DNA from: Rhabdornis inornatus
Taxonomy: Eukaryota; Chordata; Aves; Passeriformes; Rhabdornithidae
Reading direction: 5' to 3'
Assembly (NCBI GenBank): GCA_013397075.1
Contig: VWZS01000202.1
Span: 186,396 to 250,395, forward strand
DNA length: 64,000 nt
Shown here: piece by piece, positions 20,601 through 33,900 of the stretch
Position numbering within the stretch: the first letter of the stretch is position 1
Layout of the letters: each line of letters begins with the position of its first letter
Position numbers and translations under genes: made by a program
Notes under the pieces: generated by a model
Seen by the model: only the letters and a program-made list of their open reading frames with translations
What the model was told of the DNA's origin: nothing
Databases searched by the model: none

Positions 20601-21500
20601 CATTTGTAGTGATGATGGGAATTTTTCATAAAGCCTTTTGTATCCTGATATTCACCACATCCTGGGAATAAACTCAAAGGTTCTTGTTCCTGCTTTGACC
20701 ATTAGTGAGAGGAAAACAAAAGATGAAAGGTGATAAAGACATCCATAATTCTTAAGAATGTGCTGTTTGATGGTGTTTTTCCCCTATCCCAGGAAAAGAA
20801 CCTGCAACCCAGATCAATCGTACAAGACATGTCCTGAGAGATGTCTGAGAGATTAGAAGAAACAAAAACTTCTACAAAAATCTGAGAAGTAAGATAAATA
20901 GGAAGGTGTTGTTTGTGTCTAAATTATAGACTAGTAAATAGTAAAATCCACACTAAATTTATTCCCCTATGAAAGGATGAAGCACAAGGTGGATGAGGAT
21001 GAGTAAGAAGATATTTAACTCCTTAAGCTTCTGATCTGCAGAAGTGCTCAACATACTGAAGTGGGCAGACCTAAAAAGGTAGAAAATAAACTTTTGTCAG
21101 GGATTGTTATAGAAAATGTGATGTCTTGATGGTTTGAGTGAAGTTCTGAAAGGCCAAGCATTTGATGGATTTATAAAAGACTAATCCCCAATGTTGATGA
21201 TCCAATCTTTTATTAGTGAGGATATAGAAAAGGATCTAAACCTCCCTGATTCAGGGACAACCACTCATTGATAGTTTTAGGATAGTCTGCAATCAATCCT
21301 TAGGGCCTGGGTGTCCTGCAGCAACTGTAACACCCCAGCCTGGGAGAGATGAGAAATCCAGAACCCCTGAGATGAAACAGAGCCCTGCAATCCCACACAG
21401 CTCTTGGCAGTCTGGTGCCTCAGCCAATGCCAAGGATTACAACCTTGAACCCACGAACATCAGTGGGCTGAGGCAACAGGGAGCAAATCAGCAGCAGCCC
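17631..21500. other. Non-coding interval upstream of PSPH coding exon 1
   Basis: No gene seen. If the 17-kb island is the PSPH promoter, this is PSPH intron 1. It is AT-rich unique sequence; a small imperfect duplication (CCAGCCAGTGCCAAGCCTGA against CCAGCCAGCCTTACC) lies near 20015-20085. Confidence 0.5.
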
Positions 21501-21604
21501 AGGGCTCCACAGCCCACCTGGAGCACGAGGTGACCATCAGTAGGCAGCAACAGGCAGGAGCAAATCAGCAGCTGAGCCAGACCTCCACCACCACCCTGGC
21601 TGGG

Positions 21605-21610
21605 ATAAAA
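21605..21610 (+). promoter_or_regulatory. TATA-like element just upstream of PSPH
   Basis: GGGATAAAAGC at 21602-21612 resembles a TATA box. A start site about 30 bases on would lie just before ATG 21665, which is in frame with PSPH and would add 27 residues. This is a possible second promoter; no other support is visible. Confidence 0.25.
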
Positions 21611-21745
21611 GCTGTGAGCAGGCTCTGCTCGGCCCTTCCCACACGCACCAGAGCAGCAGCACCCATGGCTCAGGAAACACTGCACTACTCTCACTCAGAG
21701 AAAGACTTCATCTTGTCCCCTCACAGTAAGAAGGCTCCCAAAAGG

Positions 21746-24700
21746 ATGGCATCCCTGATGGAGCTGAAGGAGATCTTCCGCAGCGCCGACGCCGTGTGCT
21801 TCGACGTGGACAGCACGGTCATCAGGGAGGAGGGCATCGACGAGCTCGCCAAGTTCTGCGGGGTTGGGGATGCTGTGGCAGAGATGTATGTATGGCTGGG
21901 GCAGCTCACTGTGCCAGGCAGGATTAGCCATGGATGAGATGGATCTGTGATCATGAATTTGTCCTTTACAGTCACTTGACTCTGCTGTAGGTTATTGCAG
22001 TTTATAAAGGGGTTGGGGTAATCAGTGGGATTAATGCAGGATGAAGTAACTTGGTTTGGGAATTGTGAGGCAACCTAACAAAACTATCCTGGCATAAATT
22101 CTCTAATGGTAATTTGGATAGACTAAGAGCAGCCCCCATGATTAAACTTGGCTAAGCACTACCAAACCCTGTCCTGAACGGGGAAACCTTCCCATGAGCT
22201 GGAGGAGAGGGGACAGCACTCCCAACCCATTGCTGAGGTTGAGGCTGGGGAACAGCACAAGCTGAAGCTTTTAGCAAAAGCTTTGTTAGATTCAGCTCGG
22301 GAATATGGTCCCAGTATGGCAGCACGGAGGGAATGGAGCCATTTTCTTTTGCTCCCATCCATGGAGATCTCCTAGCAGTGGACACCCCCAGTCTTTGGGT
22401 TCAGTACCACCTCTCTTACCTGGCTCCTTGTCATCCCTTGTTGATGCTCTGCTGTTGGGAGAAGCCTCAGCTGGTGCAGTGTCCCTGATGTGGTTTTTGG
22501 CTGTCCCTCAGGACCCGCAGAGCAATGGGTGGCACTGTGACATTCAAGGCAGCTCTCACAGCACGGTTAGGTCTCATCCGGCCCTCCTATGAACAAGTGC
22601 AGAAATTAATATCTGACAACCCACCTCAGCTAACTCCAGGAATAAGGTAAGAAAAATTAATTTTTTTTTAAAGTATTCAGGAAGCAGATGGAATTAATAA
22701 ACCAAATTCTGTGCCATCAGTGATGCTGTAAGGCCACAGAGCTGGTTTGTGTTGCCTTCCTGCTGCACCTCCATGCTGGGTGTGTGCAAAGCTTGGATCA
22801 GGAGCCTGACTCCATGGCAAGTGGTTAAACATCCATGGAAAAAGAGAAGATTCTTAGATATTAACTGGCACGTTGGCTGCCAAGCTCAAATCCTGGCATG
22901 AGGTTTAAATGGGCATGGAAAAGAATCTGTTCAACCACTGTTTTCTCAGGGGTGATGGGACTGGGAGGAGATTTAATACCTCCTTAAATCTGGTGTATTC
23001 TGCAGCTCTGTTACCTCTCTGTGACTCTGCTCAGTGCAGTCACAGCCCTGTTCAGTTTAGGGTATCCATTGCACAGAACTACCCATTCTGAAGTCCCTAA
23101 AAACATTAAAATATACTCATTAAGCAAACACACATAAACATGTGTATTCATTCATCCTGAGGTTTGGAATGAACATGAACTATTTAAACTGAAAAGCTCT
23201 GGGGATTTTTTCCCTATTCAAATTGTTTCTAACAATTGAAAAGAATTTCTTTACTACAAAATCTGACTGTAGCTTCAAGTCTAAAATATTTTTAGCATAT
23301 ACAAGGGGAGTTTTAGATGATCCTGTGCTTGTATTTTATCTTTTTTCTGTAGAAGACAGAGGTAACTACAAAGAGATCATTGTTTCCTTGTTCAGGATCA
23401 CATGATTTTTCTTTTCATTCCTTCCTTTTCTTCCTCCTTTTCATTCCTTCCTTTTCTTCTTCCTTTTCATTCCTTCCCTTTCTTCCTTCTTTTCTGGGTC
23501 CTGCTTTAAGCCTCTGCTTTGCTTTTCAGTCTTTAGTGTTTCTTCTGCTCCTGCTACCCCTTTTCCCCTGCTCCCCTTGCTGCAGTCTGATTTTCCTGCC
23601 TCCAGAGCCAAATTATTGAAACTTTTCACTGCCTTCAAGTCCTGCTGACAAAAACTGGGCTCTCAAACTTCTTTTTTGATTTCTTTTCTGTAGCTGGTGC
23701 ACTGTTCTAAAGATGGCATTGATGTCCAGCATCTGGTGAACCAAATCTGAGCTAGAAAACATTTGCACTTTGCACTTTCCACCCCACTGAGCATTTTGGA
23801 GCAGTGGTTTTCATCTCATTCCCTGCTTTTTGCTGCATTCCAGATTCATTTTCTTGCTGTTGTTTCACTTCAGAAAAAAATCTGAACTGGATCTGCTCTC
23901 ACTTGCTCAAGGGAATTAATGTGAAAGTGGAAAGAAAACAAGTTTTAGGGAGTGCTTGTTTTTGAGGAATGAAATTATGGTTTTGTCCAGCTCTTTCCAG
24001 CCAGGTGTGTGCCCAAACAAAGGGAAAGAAGGAAAAGCTTTGGGCAGCAGAGATGGATGGAGCTGGAAAGCAGCACACACCCAAACTAAGCTGGAATAGC
24101 ACAAAGCCTGGTTCAGGAGGGATTTACTTGACCTTTGTGCTGTCTCTTCCCAGGGAGCTGGTGAGCAGACTCCACCAACGAGGGGTTCAGGTGTTCTTGG
24201 TCTCTGGAGGGTTTCAGAGCATTGTGGAACACGTGGCCTTGCAGCTGAACATTCCCACAGCAAACGTCTTTGCCAACAGGCTCAAGTTTTACTTCAATGG
24301 TGAGAGCCCCCTCCCATCTCTTTTCTCTGCTAATTCATGGCACTTCTCTGGTTCCAGCTGGCAGATATTGAGCAGGCACTGTCCTGTTGCCAATCCAGCT
24401 AACTCCACGGAGGAAAATCACAAAACCTTACCAAAAACCAGCTCAGGGCATGCTCAATGTAAGAAATAGAGCTGCGGTTACTTTTTAATTGCAAGCTGTG
24501 CCAAAGGTAAAACTCGTTACAGCTGCTGAGAGCAGAGTTTCATTTTCTGCTGCTCCTTCAAGCTAAAGAGTTCATGACCTGAGCAGCTCTCACAAACCTC
24601 CCTTTCAGGAGCTGCCCTGTAGAGGAGCTGCTCTGGAATTTAAGCTGGAGTGCCCCAGCAGAGCTGTAGGAGCTGAGGTTGTTCCTTACTCAGGGTTTCC

Positions 24701-25996
24701 TGCATCATCCTGGGTGCTGCTTTTGGGATGTGCACACCAGAATGGCTGGGAATGGGTTGGTAGCACTGCCAACACAACTTTCTGTTTTTCTCTGGAAATG
24801 TCTCTATTTTCCTTTGGAAAATCCCCCCACTGAAGACTTGGGTGAAATCCCAGTCTTAAACTCACCTTGGAATGATTTATTTGGGATGCTGATGCTGTGA
24901 GTTTTACAGGACTGCATGCAATGAAGTCAAGACCACAGGCACAGATCTTCCTTCATTTACACGAAAATATCTGTATTTCCAACTTGTCCTTTCCATTGTT
25001 TTCTAGGAGAATATGCAGGATTTGATGAAACACAACCAACAGCTGAATCAGGTGGGAAAGGAAAGGTTATCACTCATCTGAAAGAACAGTTCCATTTCAA
25101 GAAAGTGGTTATGATTGGAGATGGAGCTACAGACATGGAAGCGTGCCCCCCTGGAGTGAGTATTACAGAAATCCTGAATTCCTTCTGAGCAAATCCTTGG
25201 GGGAGAAAGAAGAGTGAAGTTTGGATTCTTTACTAAAAAAATTACCAGGAAGACAACTTTTATAAATGGTCATGTCCCAGTGAGAGATTTTAATTCCATC
25301 TCCCCTTCAGCTCCTTTCCTCACACAAAAGTCCCTCAATACCCCAAAGCAGCTCAGGATTTGTTTAATGCTTCCCACCTCAAGGGGAAAAAAAAAAAAAA
25401 AAAAAAAAGCAAAAAGCTGCAGTGGAAATTTTAAACCCTGCACTTTCACTGCAGGGGGTTTTGTGAGATGTAGAAATGATGATTGCTCTGGTTAATGATT
25501 GAGGACAGGGTTAATGTTTGCTTTTGGTATCTCTCAGATGAGGTAAACAGGGGTAAGATAAACAAGAGAGGGGTAATTGTGGGATGCTCGTGCATGAGCC
25601 AATGTTTACTTGCTCTTGAATGGAATTGCATCACATTTACATCAGATTCTCAGTAAAATCTCAAATCTGAACAAACTGGAAGCTACAAGGCACTGAATAA
25701 AACCCCAATAACCAAAATACTGCAGAATTGATCGTTAATAAATCTGAAAAATGAACATGCAAAGGAAAACAGGGCAGGGAGGAATTCCACGATTTTAAAA
25801 TCCAATCTTAAAAGCAAACTTAATTACTGAGAGCTCCATTCCTTCCATGCAATAATCCATATGCCCATTCCTTGTGTTTTTCCAGGATTGCTTCATTGGA
25901 TTTGGAGGCAATGTAGTCAGAAAGCAAGTAAAGGAGAAAGCAAAATGGTACATCACCCACTTTGATGAATTGCTAAAGGAGCTGGAAGAGCGATAA
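21746..25996 (+). CDS. PSPH: Phosphoserine phosphatase
   Basis: Five coding exons: 21746-21885, 22512-22646, 24154-24299, 25007-25155, 25886-25996, all GT-AG with matching phases; 226 aa (human 225). It catalyses the last step of L-serine synthesis in the cytosol, hydrolysis of phosphoserine, with Mg2+. HAD motif I FDVDST places the nucleophile at Asp20 and the acid/base at Asp22, the same numbering as human, which supports ATG 21746 as the start. Motif II is VFLVSGGF (Ser near 109), and the motif III/IV region is GGKGKVI...IGDGATDMEACPPG. The frame stays open upstream through ATG 21665 and beyond, so an N-terminally extended form is possible. A poly(A) signal variant follows at 26049. PSPH converges on NIPSNAP2. 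Confidence 0.97.
23399..23500 (+). repeat. Polypyrimidine tract in PSPH intron 2
   Basis: Three degenerate copies of TTTTCATTCCTTCCTTTTCT with TTCCTCC spacers form an almost pure pyrimidine run in PSPH intron 2. Confidence 0.85.
25384..25409 (+). repeat. Poly(A) run in PSPH intron 4
   Basis: A homopolymer of about 24 A in intron 4. No retroelement body could be recognised directly in front of it. Confidence 0.9.
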
Positions 25997-26048
25997 ACCC
26001 TCATGTAAAATAATCTATTTAACACCTGTAAATCCATTATACAATGCC

Positions 26049-26054
26049 ATTAAA
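26049..26054 (+). terminator. Poly(A) signal of PSPH
   Basis: ATTAAA lies 53 bases after the PSPH stop. It is the commonest natural variant of AATAAA. A short 3' UTR is implied. Confidence 0.65.
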
Positions 26055-26079
26055 CATTTATTTGTTTGCAAACTTGTGG

Positions 26080-29000
26080 GCTGGAGTTCTTAATGATTCT
26101 GGGAGTTGGGGACCTTCCACTCTGGCTCTTGTGGCAAATGGCACCATTCTATTCAAAAGGGTTGTAATGAAAATGGGTCAGATTTTTATAAAATTCCTAT
26201 GGTGGAAGAAATGAATTGGTTATTTACTTCCAAATTAAGACCAAACATAGGAAAGAATAAGTTAAAATATCTTAAGGGATTATCTCCTGGTCAGTATTGC
26301 ACATCTGTTATTTCATCAGTAATGCCTCTACTTATTTTGGGTGACAAAAAAAAAGAACAAGGCAACAAACAAGAACTTTGCCTAATTGCTATTATTAATA
26401 ATAACTATAATAATGATAATAACAATAGTAATGTGATTCAGGCTACAGTTTGGCAAGTACCTTTCACTGCACAGAATCTCAGCAGCAGAGAATCAGTGAA
26501 CAGGTGGAAAGCATCACTAAATATCTCTGATTTCATTAAAATTATGGCTACAGAGAACCTGAGGTGTCATCTGTTACTCAGCATCAGTTACTCAACCTGT
26601 CTGGGGCAGGAGCTGCATGGAAATCTGAGACAGATCCAATGTTCACCCTTGGCCAAGAAACATTTTCAGGTGAGGGATAGAGAGATAGATCCCATGCTTC
26701 ATCAAAATATATATTGCAATCAAACTCCAAACTGCTGATTTTGGAAAGTGGTCCCAGTGTTTGTGGAATTATTTATTTACCAACCCACCCCCATCAGCTG
26801 TAACGGGATGGGAGTGAATTCATCAACCTTTAAAGGAAATTCTGGGAGCCTTCAGTCCCTTCCTCTGCCTCCAACGTGGATTAACATCCCTAAACCCTGC
26901 CAGAGTTAAGCCTGACCTGTTTTAAGAACTCCTCTGAGCTCCAGCTGATGGATCCTGGTGTTCTAAGGAGTCTCTTTGGTGTCTGATCCAAGAGAACACA
27001 CCTGGTAAATGCTGACAACGCTCCTGAGTGTGGGAGTTTTTCACATTGTGGGACTTCCCTGACCTGTAAGAATCTCACCTGTGAGGATGTGAAAAGCTTT
27101 ACCAATGTTAAAATACATCACACCTGCCCCTCCCTTCAATCCCCACAATACACAGGAGAAAGATGGGTAAATATGACATGATTTAGTATAAAAAATTTAA
27201 CATCTGCAGAGGGTTTTATCTTCTAAATGCTTGCAAAGAGCCCCAGTATTTTTCCAGAAACTGAGGTGTGGCAATTCTCTTTCACCCCACCACGTACTTC
27301 TGGGTGGAACAGAAACCAGTGCTGTCCCCACCCTCCAAAATTTCACATTGTCTCATAATAATCACTGCTTTTCACAATTAGTACTTGTTTTCCTTAATTT
27401 ATGATATTAAACCAAGGTGCCATGAGGCAGCTGCTGCCCAATTGTTAAAGCGTCACCAACAATTAAAGCAAATACTGGTTCTGTTCATTCTGTGACATCA
27501 CTGAGGAGGAGATGGGGGACAGAGGAGTTAACACAGCCCAGAGTGAGGAGTGCAGCTCTCAGTGATGCTGTCAGATGTTTTTGGCTTGAAGTTACAACAG
27601 CATTTAAATAGTAGAGAAGTAGAAGGGTTAAAAGAAAACAAATCCAGAATGAAACTTGTGGTGCCTTTTGGAGCAAGGCAGACACAAGAGCCCCAGAGGA
27701 TCTGCAGAGACTTTAGCAAACCCCACAAAAAACCAGGCAGACAATGGCTGGCAGCACTCCCCACAAATTCTGGGAGTGTTAAAGATGGGCTCTTTGAAAT
27801 TCTTCCTGAGGAAAGTCCCAGGCAGCCCCCTGGACAATCCTGCTTTTGTTCAGGCAAGGCTGCACGAGCAGGGCACCTCTGAAGTGTTTCTGCTCCCACT
27901 GGTTCCCTGTGCAATGCCACAGTTACGAAGTTCAGGAGTTTGTTTGCTGTTTTTTATGGAATTAAAAGGCCACAAAGGAAATAAATCTGACGTGGAGCTG
28001 ATCAGCTGGAGCTGCAGGCACTGGGACATGGCTCAGGGCTCTGCAATTCCCCCAGTGCCCCTGCCAGGAGCCCTGGAAGGGATGTTAACATTCACAGCAG
28101 GAGCTTCTGCCAGTCGGGGCACTATGGAAACTGTGGGGCTGTGCCAGGGATTTCACAACAGCTCTTTAAGTCAGACTGGCTTGGGAAAAAAAAAAAAGCC
28201 CCCCTCCCCTTCCACTGGGCAAATATCGAGGCTGACCTCCAGCCCAGGAGGCAGCAGGAGGATTGCTGAGCTCAGGGAGACACTCAGCTGTTTTGTCTGT
28301 GAAATAGTGGAAAATTCCCAGCAGGGAATAGGGCAGGGTAAGGAAAGTTTCAGTGTCACAGGTTTGCCTGGACGTATCCCAGCACAGAGGGGCAAAGTCT
28401 GGGGAGCAGCACAGGTCACACAGGGAGCACCTGGGCTCCAGCTGGGTCTTTGGAGCACCAGCCTTCATATAAAGCCTTTAAATGTGATTATCCATTGAGG
28501 CAGAACTGCTTTAAATTATGCAATTGCATGAGGGACAGTTTTCAGCCTTCTCCAAGACAATTAAACTGAGTTTTAATTGTGTCACTGCAGTGGAACAAGA
28601 GTTGAGAGTTGCCAGAGGCCCTTCCAGGCACTGTCCCTCACTTTTCAACCTTTGGGAAGTGACTTCAGTTCTGGACTCCAGCAGTTCTCCTGAAAAAAAT
28701 GCTGAGGGATTGCTCCTCTAAGGAAAACTTGAACTCAGCCATGGAATTAAGAGGGAAAATCCCAACAGTGTTCACAGAACCCGGGAAAAAGAAGCTCAGG
28801 CAATGGGAAGCCAGGAAAGATTGGCATTACCCATTTACATTGTTATCGGTAAGGAAAATAACAGGAACTGTTTCATCTGCAGGTAAAGTAACAGGAATGA
28901 ACCTGTCCCAGAGAGCAGCCAGAGCACGAGCAGGAAGCTCAGAATGAGGGGAGGCACATCCATAACATATCAGGGCAGGGGGAATTCAGATCCTGGCAGT

Positions 29001-29890
29001 GGGTAAGAGACCTGCACTCCGTGATGTCACCCCACAGGACACCCACCCAGCTACTCCTCTGATTCCTATTCAGGCAAAACTTTGTGGCCTTTGGACAGCA
29101 AGAGCTGTGCCAGGCAGAATTTAATTCCTGATGAAGGTAAAAAACCACATGGATTGCATCAGAACACAAAAAATCCTGTAGCTCCAAAAATGGTTTTTGC
29201 TGAGATTGCTGGGTAAGAGTTACAAGGACAATTCTCCAGGGAAAAGAAATCTGGGAGGATGCTGGGAGAGATGAAAAGGACTAGAAGGTGATACTGGCAT
29301 CCCTTTTTTCCTTCTGCAGTTGAAGAGCAGCCAAAAAAGTCTGGAAAAATGGCACCCCCAGGTGATATCAGTGCTCAGGGCTGATTTACAAGGAGGATCA
29401 GCTCAAATGATATCCTCGGTCCACTGAGCAATTTAAAGCCGATACAGCAGAGAATTTGATCAGCAAAATCCCATCATCACTTGACAACAGGAGGAAAATA
29501 AAAAACCAGACAAGAACCAGATCAAATACTGACTTTGTTCAAGAGAAAATTCAAGGGGAGGCACAAGTGCAGTGTATTTCATGAAAGCAGAAACCACACC
29601 TGAAAAATGAAGCATAATTTGTGGAGAAAAATCAAAAGGAAAAGTGTTTTGTATTTATCACCACAGAACTCAGAACCTCTAGAACACTCAGCAAAATGGG
29701 ATGTGATGGAGAGATTGTAAATTCCCTCTGAAGAAGGAGAGCAGAAAATGGGAAATGCTGTCCCTGACCCAGAGAAGTGATATTGGTTAATTAAGGTGAA
29801 ATATTCTGAATTTTCCATACTAAACACTGCAAGAGGAGAGAAACCACAAGTGGTGCAATACATAGGAGATGCCAGCAAGAAGTGAAAATT
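26080..29890. other. Non-coding interval between PSPH and NIPSNAP2
   Basis: No gene seen. Two long open frames (26106-26738 and 27656-28498, plus strand) have no recognisable domain and low-complexity or random-like composition; see the rejected list. Confidence 0.55.
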
Positions 29891-29897
29891 AAAAGGA

Positions 29898-29903
29898 TTT
29901 TAT
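29898..29903 (-). terminator. Poly(A) signal of NIPSNAP2
   Basis: AATAAA on the minus strand (TTTATT on plus), about 1 kb beyond the NIPSNAP2 stop codon, giving a 3' UTR of roughly 1.0 kb. Closer canonical hexamers were not noted. Confidence 0.5.
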
Positions 29904-30756
29904 TGACTGATACGTTCTTCCTGAAAACTTCTTGAAATGTACAAACTGGACATTCAGAACTGCTTTGTACATTCAGTATGTTACACTGATTCTTGGAGCC
30001 ACTTGAGAGAGAGAGAGAATATTATTGTCACTCACAGGATGTGCACATCGTTGCAGACACCAAAAAGTATGGATACATTCTAGTCTAAAAGTGAAACCAA
30101 AACAGAACTGGACACCATGGTACACAGAAATGCCAACCCCAGCCTCACACACCAACCCAGCCACGGGGACTGCAGCCCCCTGCGAGTCTGAACCAGCACT
30201 GCTTATGAAATTCAACCCCTTTTCCCAGATTCTGGAGCTGTTTGGGGAGGGAAATGCTTTGGAGTGGATTGATTCCCTGCAGGGTGTTCAGGCAGTGTCT
30301 GTGGGGGAAGCGTGGCTCACCCTGTGTGGGATTCATTCCAGGGGGAGGCTGCACACAAAGCTGTGCTCAGAGACCCTGCAATGCCCCTTGCTGTCCCTAA
30401 CCCATCCCCTGCCACACAGGATCATCCCAAATTAATGACTGCCTGCTTGTAAATGGAGATTTGCTGATTTCAGGCCTGCTCCACCAGCCAGGGGTGATTC
30501 CACAGCAATTCCAGAGCTGCTCCTTTCACAATCTGACATGAAATTCTCATTTCTCCAGAGCTTCTCACTTCACTCCCACATTTGTTTTGGAAAGCTGCAG
30601 TCATGAAATGCTCAGAGCAAGGCTGTTACTGAGCTCTGGGCAGTGCCTGTGGAACAGGAGATTTCAAATCTTGGAGATCACACATTACCTGGGGACCTGG
30701 CCCACAGCTTTGGACTTGTTTTCAATTCACCAACCTTTTCACCATAGTCCTGTAGT

Positions 30757-30771
30757 TCCCCCCCCCCCCAA
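30757..30771 (+). repeat. Poly(C) run in the NIPSNAP2 3' UTR
   Basis: A run of about eleven C bases within the inferred 3' UTR of NIPSNAP2 (poly(G) in the transcript). Confidence 0.85.
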
Positions 30772-30922
30772 AGAGAGAAGGTTGTGGGTTCTGAAGAAAA
30801 GAGGTCTCTTTTATAAGCTCAATACAGTACTTTTATATTTCAGACTATGATATACAGTGTATACCATAAATTAAGACAAATACTTGTCACTTCATCTATT
30901 AGGCACAAGAAAATCAGTGACT

Positions 30923-33900
30923 TTACTGAAGTGGAGAAATCTTCAAGGGTATCATGATTCTGGACTCCATCTCCTGAATAAGGGGCACTGAAAAAAATGG
31001 AGAGAGGTTTTAATTTCGCTGACAAGAATTCAGCACATTCAGTAATCATCCCTCTTCCATGGTGGTTTTGGGAAAAAAATTATTTTAATATAATCTCTCT
31101 AGTTTGAAGACAAATATTTCCATTCTCTTCACCAAAATGGAAGTGATCCTACATTTTTCTGGTGTAACTTCCTTTGAAATGTGCCCTATGGACCCCAAAT
31201 CTGACATGCTTGGCACACTTCTGGGAGTTGTGTTGCGACAGCTTTCTTTGATCTCAAAGATCTCCTGGCTTTTCATTCCAAAGTCTAAATTCCCTTTTCC
31301 CAGCAATGCATTTAACAAGGCTCCTGTATTCCATGAAACACTCAAAGTAATCATTTAATATAAAGGTAAATTCACTCCTGGCTCCCTAAATCTTTGGACA
31401 AGCATTTACATAAATATGTTCTTCCACAGAAGTGCTGCTATAAAAATTCAGTATTAATACAGCAATTTTTGGGCAACTTTTCCATGTACAACCATCTGCA
31501 AAATTCACTTTACAGCTCCATGTCCCTCTGCTCCTTTACAGACAAAAAACTGACACACAGACACACATTTTCCCCTGAGATACAAAAGTTTTTCTCCCAG
31601 TGGGATGTGCTGAGGAGCAGAGAGGGTGGCACAGCTCAAAGTCTGCCCCCAGCATTCCAGAGAAGTTAATGGGTTACCTGTGTAATAAACCAGTTCATCC
31701 CAGCCAGGTTTATGCCACGCTGCATTCCTTATATCTTCCCTGGTTTGCAGGTCTTTGTAAGCTGGGAAAACAAGCACAAAGTGACTCCTTTCCCTTCTGC
31801 ACAGGAAGAGCTCCCTTGAAAGAATTCCAAGGAGGAATTAGGAGGCTGGGAACAGCGGGAAGGAAAAAAATCAGTTCTCTGCCAGAAGGAAAAGCTCCCA
31901 GAGCAGCACAAACAGAAGGAGCTGGGGAAGCCAGAGAATGCCTGGGCACAGGTAAGATAATGCAGGGGCACAGCTCTACATGAGGGCTGCCAGATTGCTG
32001 AAATGTAAAATTCTGGATTGTTGGGATGTGAAGAAAAAACGGAGTCATTTCTAACAAATTACTGTTTTTCAAGTCAAAACACTCCTAAGGTGTTTATGAA
32101 TGTGAATGCACAGAGAAACCCAAAACACCCCCATGCAGGAATGGAAATAAATGCCTGACTTTCCTTTCTGCAGGTGTGGTGAATGTGAGGCCTGAAATGA
32201 AACTAAAAAACTGATTTCAGCATGAGCTGGGATGGCAGGGTCGTGGTTGTGGGAGAGCAAACACTGAGCTCCTAATGAGAAAGGGACAGCAGAAACTGTG
32301 GGAGAAACAGCACAAAACAGCAAGTGGTCATTTCTTGTTTGATGAAAATAAATTTGCCTAGACAAAAATTAAAATAAAATCAACAAACTAATAAATTTTA
32401 AAAAATTAGGAAAATAACAAATCTTGAAACCCCAACTTTTAAGACATTTCCTTTGCCTTTTGTAAAAATATTTCCTCCTGGGCAAAGTGACTGGGCTGAC
32501 TCAGTGGGAGAAAAAAAAGCAGAGAAAAGGAATTTATTTACCCCAAAGATGATGGACCATATAGAGCTGTCCAATCTGGGAGAAAAATCCCCCAACTGCT
32601 TCATTACTGTCCTGTCGGAACCGAATTGCACGAGCCCTGCAGAGGAGCACAGAGACATCAGAGCCTGCACATGAGGGCAGAAAATCAGGGAAAATGGGAA
32701 AAAACAGAGTGGAAGGGAAGCTGGAATGTTAAACTGCATCTGCTGTGCACTTCAGCAATTAAAAGTGAGAAAAATCTGCACCATGCTCATTTTCAGCACT
32801 AAGTAATTAAGATTTACCTCTGTGTCTTGTTAGGATGCTTTAAAATTGGAGGCTACATTTTCACTAAATTTTGCATTAATCATTTTTAATCAAATTAAGG
32901 ATAAAGGTAATTGCTGAGACAGTGTAAAGTGGTCTTTTTATAACAGGTTTATTAACTAAATCCTGAAGTTTTAGTCATGTCAGCTTTGCCACATTAATTT
33001 CGCACAGATTTTGTGGTAGTGGAATACAACTTTTTATTCATGTGGATCTTTGCATAAATTAAATATTTCTCTTGTTGTATCTTATAAAACAGATTTTCTG
33101 CCAGCAGAGATGTGCCTATTTTATAAAAAAAATTTCTAAATTAAATTTGTTCAAATGACTGTAATTGAAAAAATTATATCAATGGCAAGTCTGAAAATCT
33201 AAGTCCTCACCTTTGTCCAAATAACTGAAAATACTCCAAATTGTTTAACTATCAATCACTAGAATTGCAAGGACAGTGAGTGTAAACTGAAATAAGCTTA
33301 CAGTGGTTAAAAATAAGACAAAAGCAGAAGCATATAATCAATAGGAAACTGTCTGAAATACTTTTAACCTATAGATTAAAATACAAATGTGCTGCTCAGC
33401 AGCTTTTCAAGAAGCAACTTGATTTTGAAAGCTTAAAGAGCCAAGATTTAAGCTGCAAGTGATTTTGGGAAAGATGAACCAGGTCTCCCAGAAGAAGTGC
33501 CACTCTTCCCAAGCAGCCTTCTGCTGAAAAAAAGGTTTTTTGCAGCACACTAAAAGGGTTCTGGGAAGCAAAGCCAAACCACAGAGGGTTGTTTGTGCAC
33601 AAAATTCCATTTTTTTTTTTTTCCTCAGAGGGTCACAGGACTGTCTGAGCAAGGGGGAAAGTGCAGCAGCCACCCCTAAGTGGGGGTTTTGTGGCTCTGG
33701 TGCCACCCTGGCACCTCCTGTCCTGCTCTTTCTACTCCTGCCCCTCTGAACCAGGAGCACCCCAGGGCTGAAGGCAACACTCACCAGTAATTGCCCCATT
33801 CAATCATTGTTCCAGGCTGCAGAAATAAAACACACTGTTAAAGCTGCAGTTTAAAAAATAAATTATACGATTTTCAGACCGTTTCTGTCTGGAAACCACC

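Noticed and set aside
26106..26738. 210-codon open frame just after the PSPH poly(A) signal
   Set aside because: It contains a low-complexity Asn run from an AT-rich AATAAT stretch and no recognisable motif; probably chance.
27656..28498. 280-codon open frame on the plus strand between PSPH and NIPSNAP2
   Set aside because: No domain, signal or repeat architecture is recognisable, composition is random-like and no promoter or splice context supports it. It is long enough to merit a conservation check but not a gene call.
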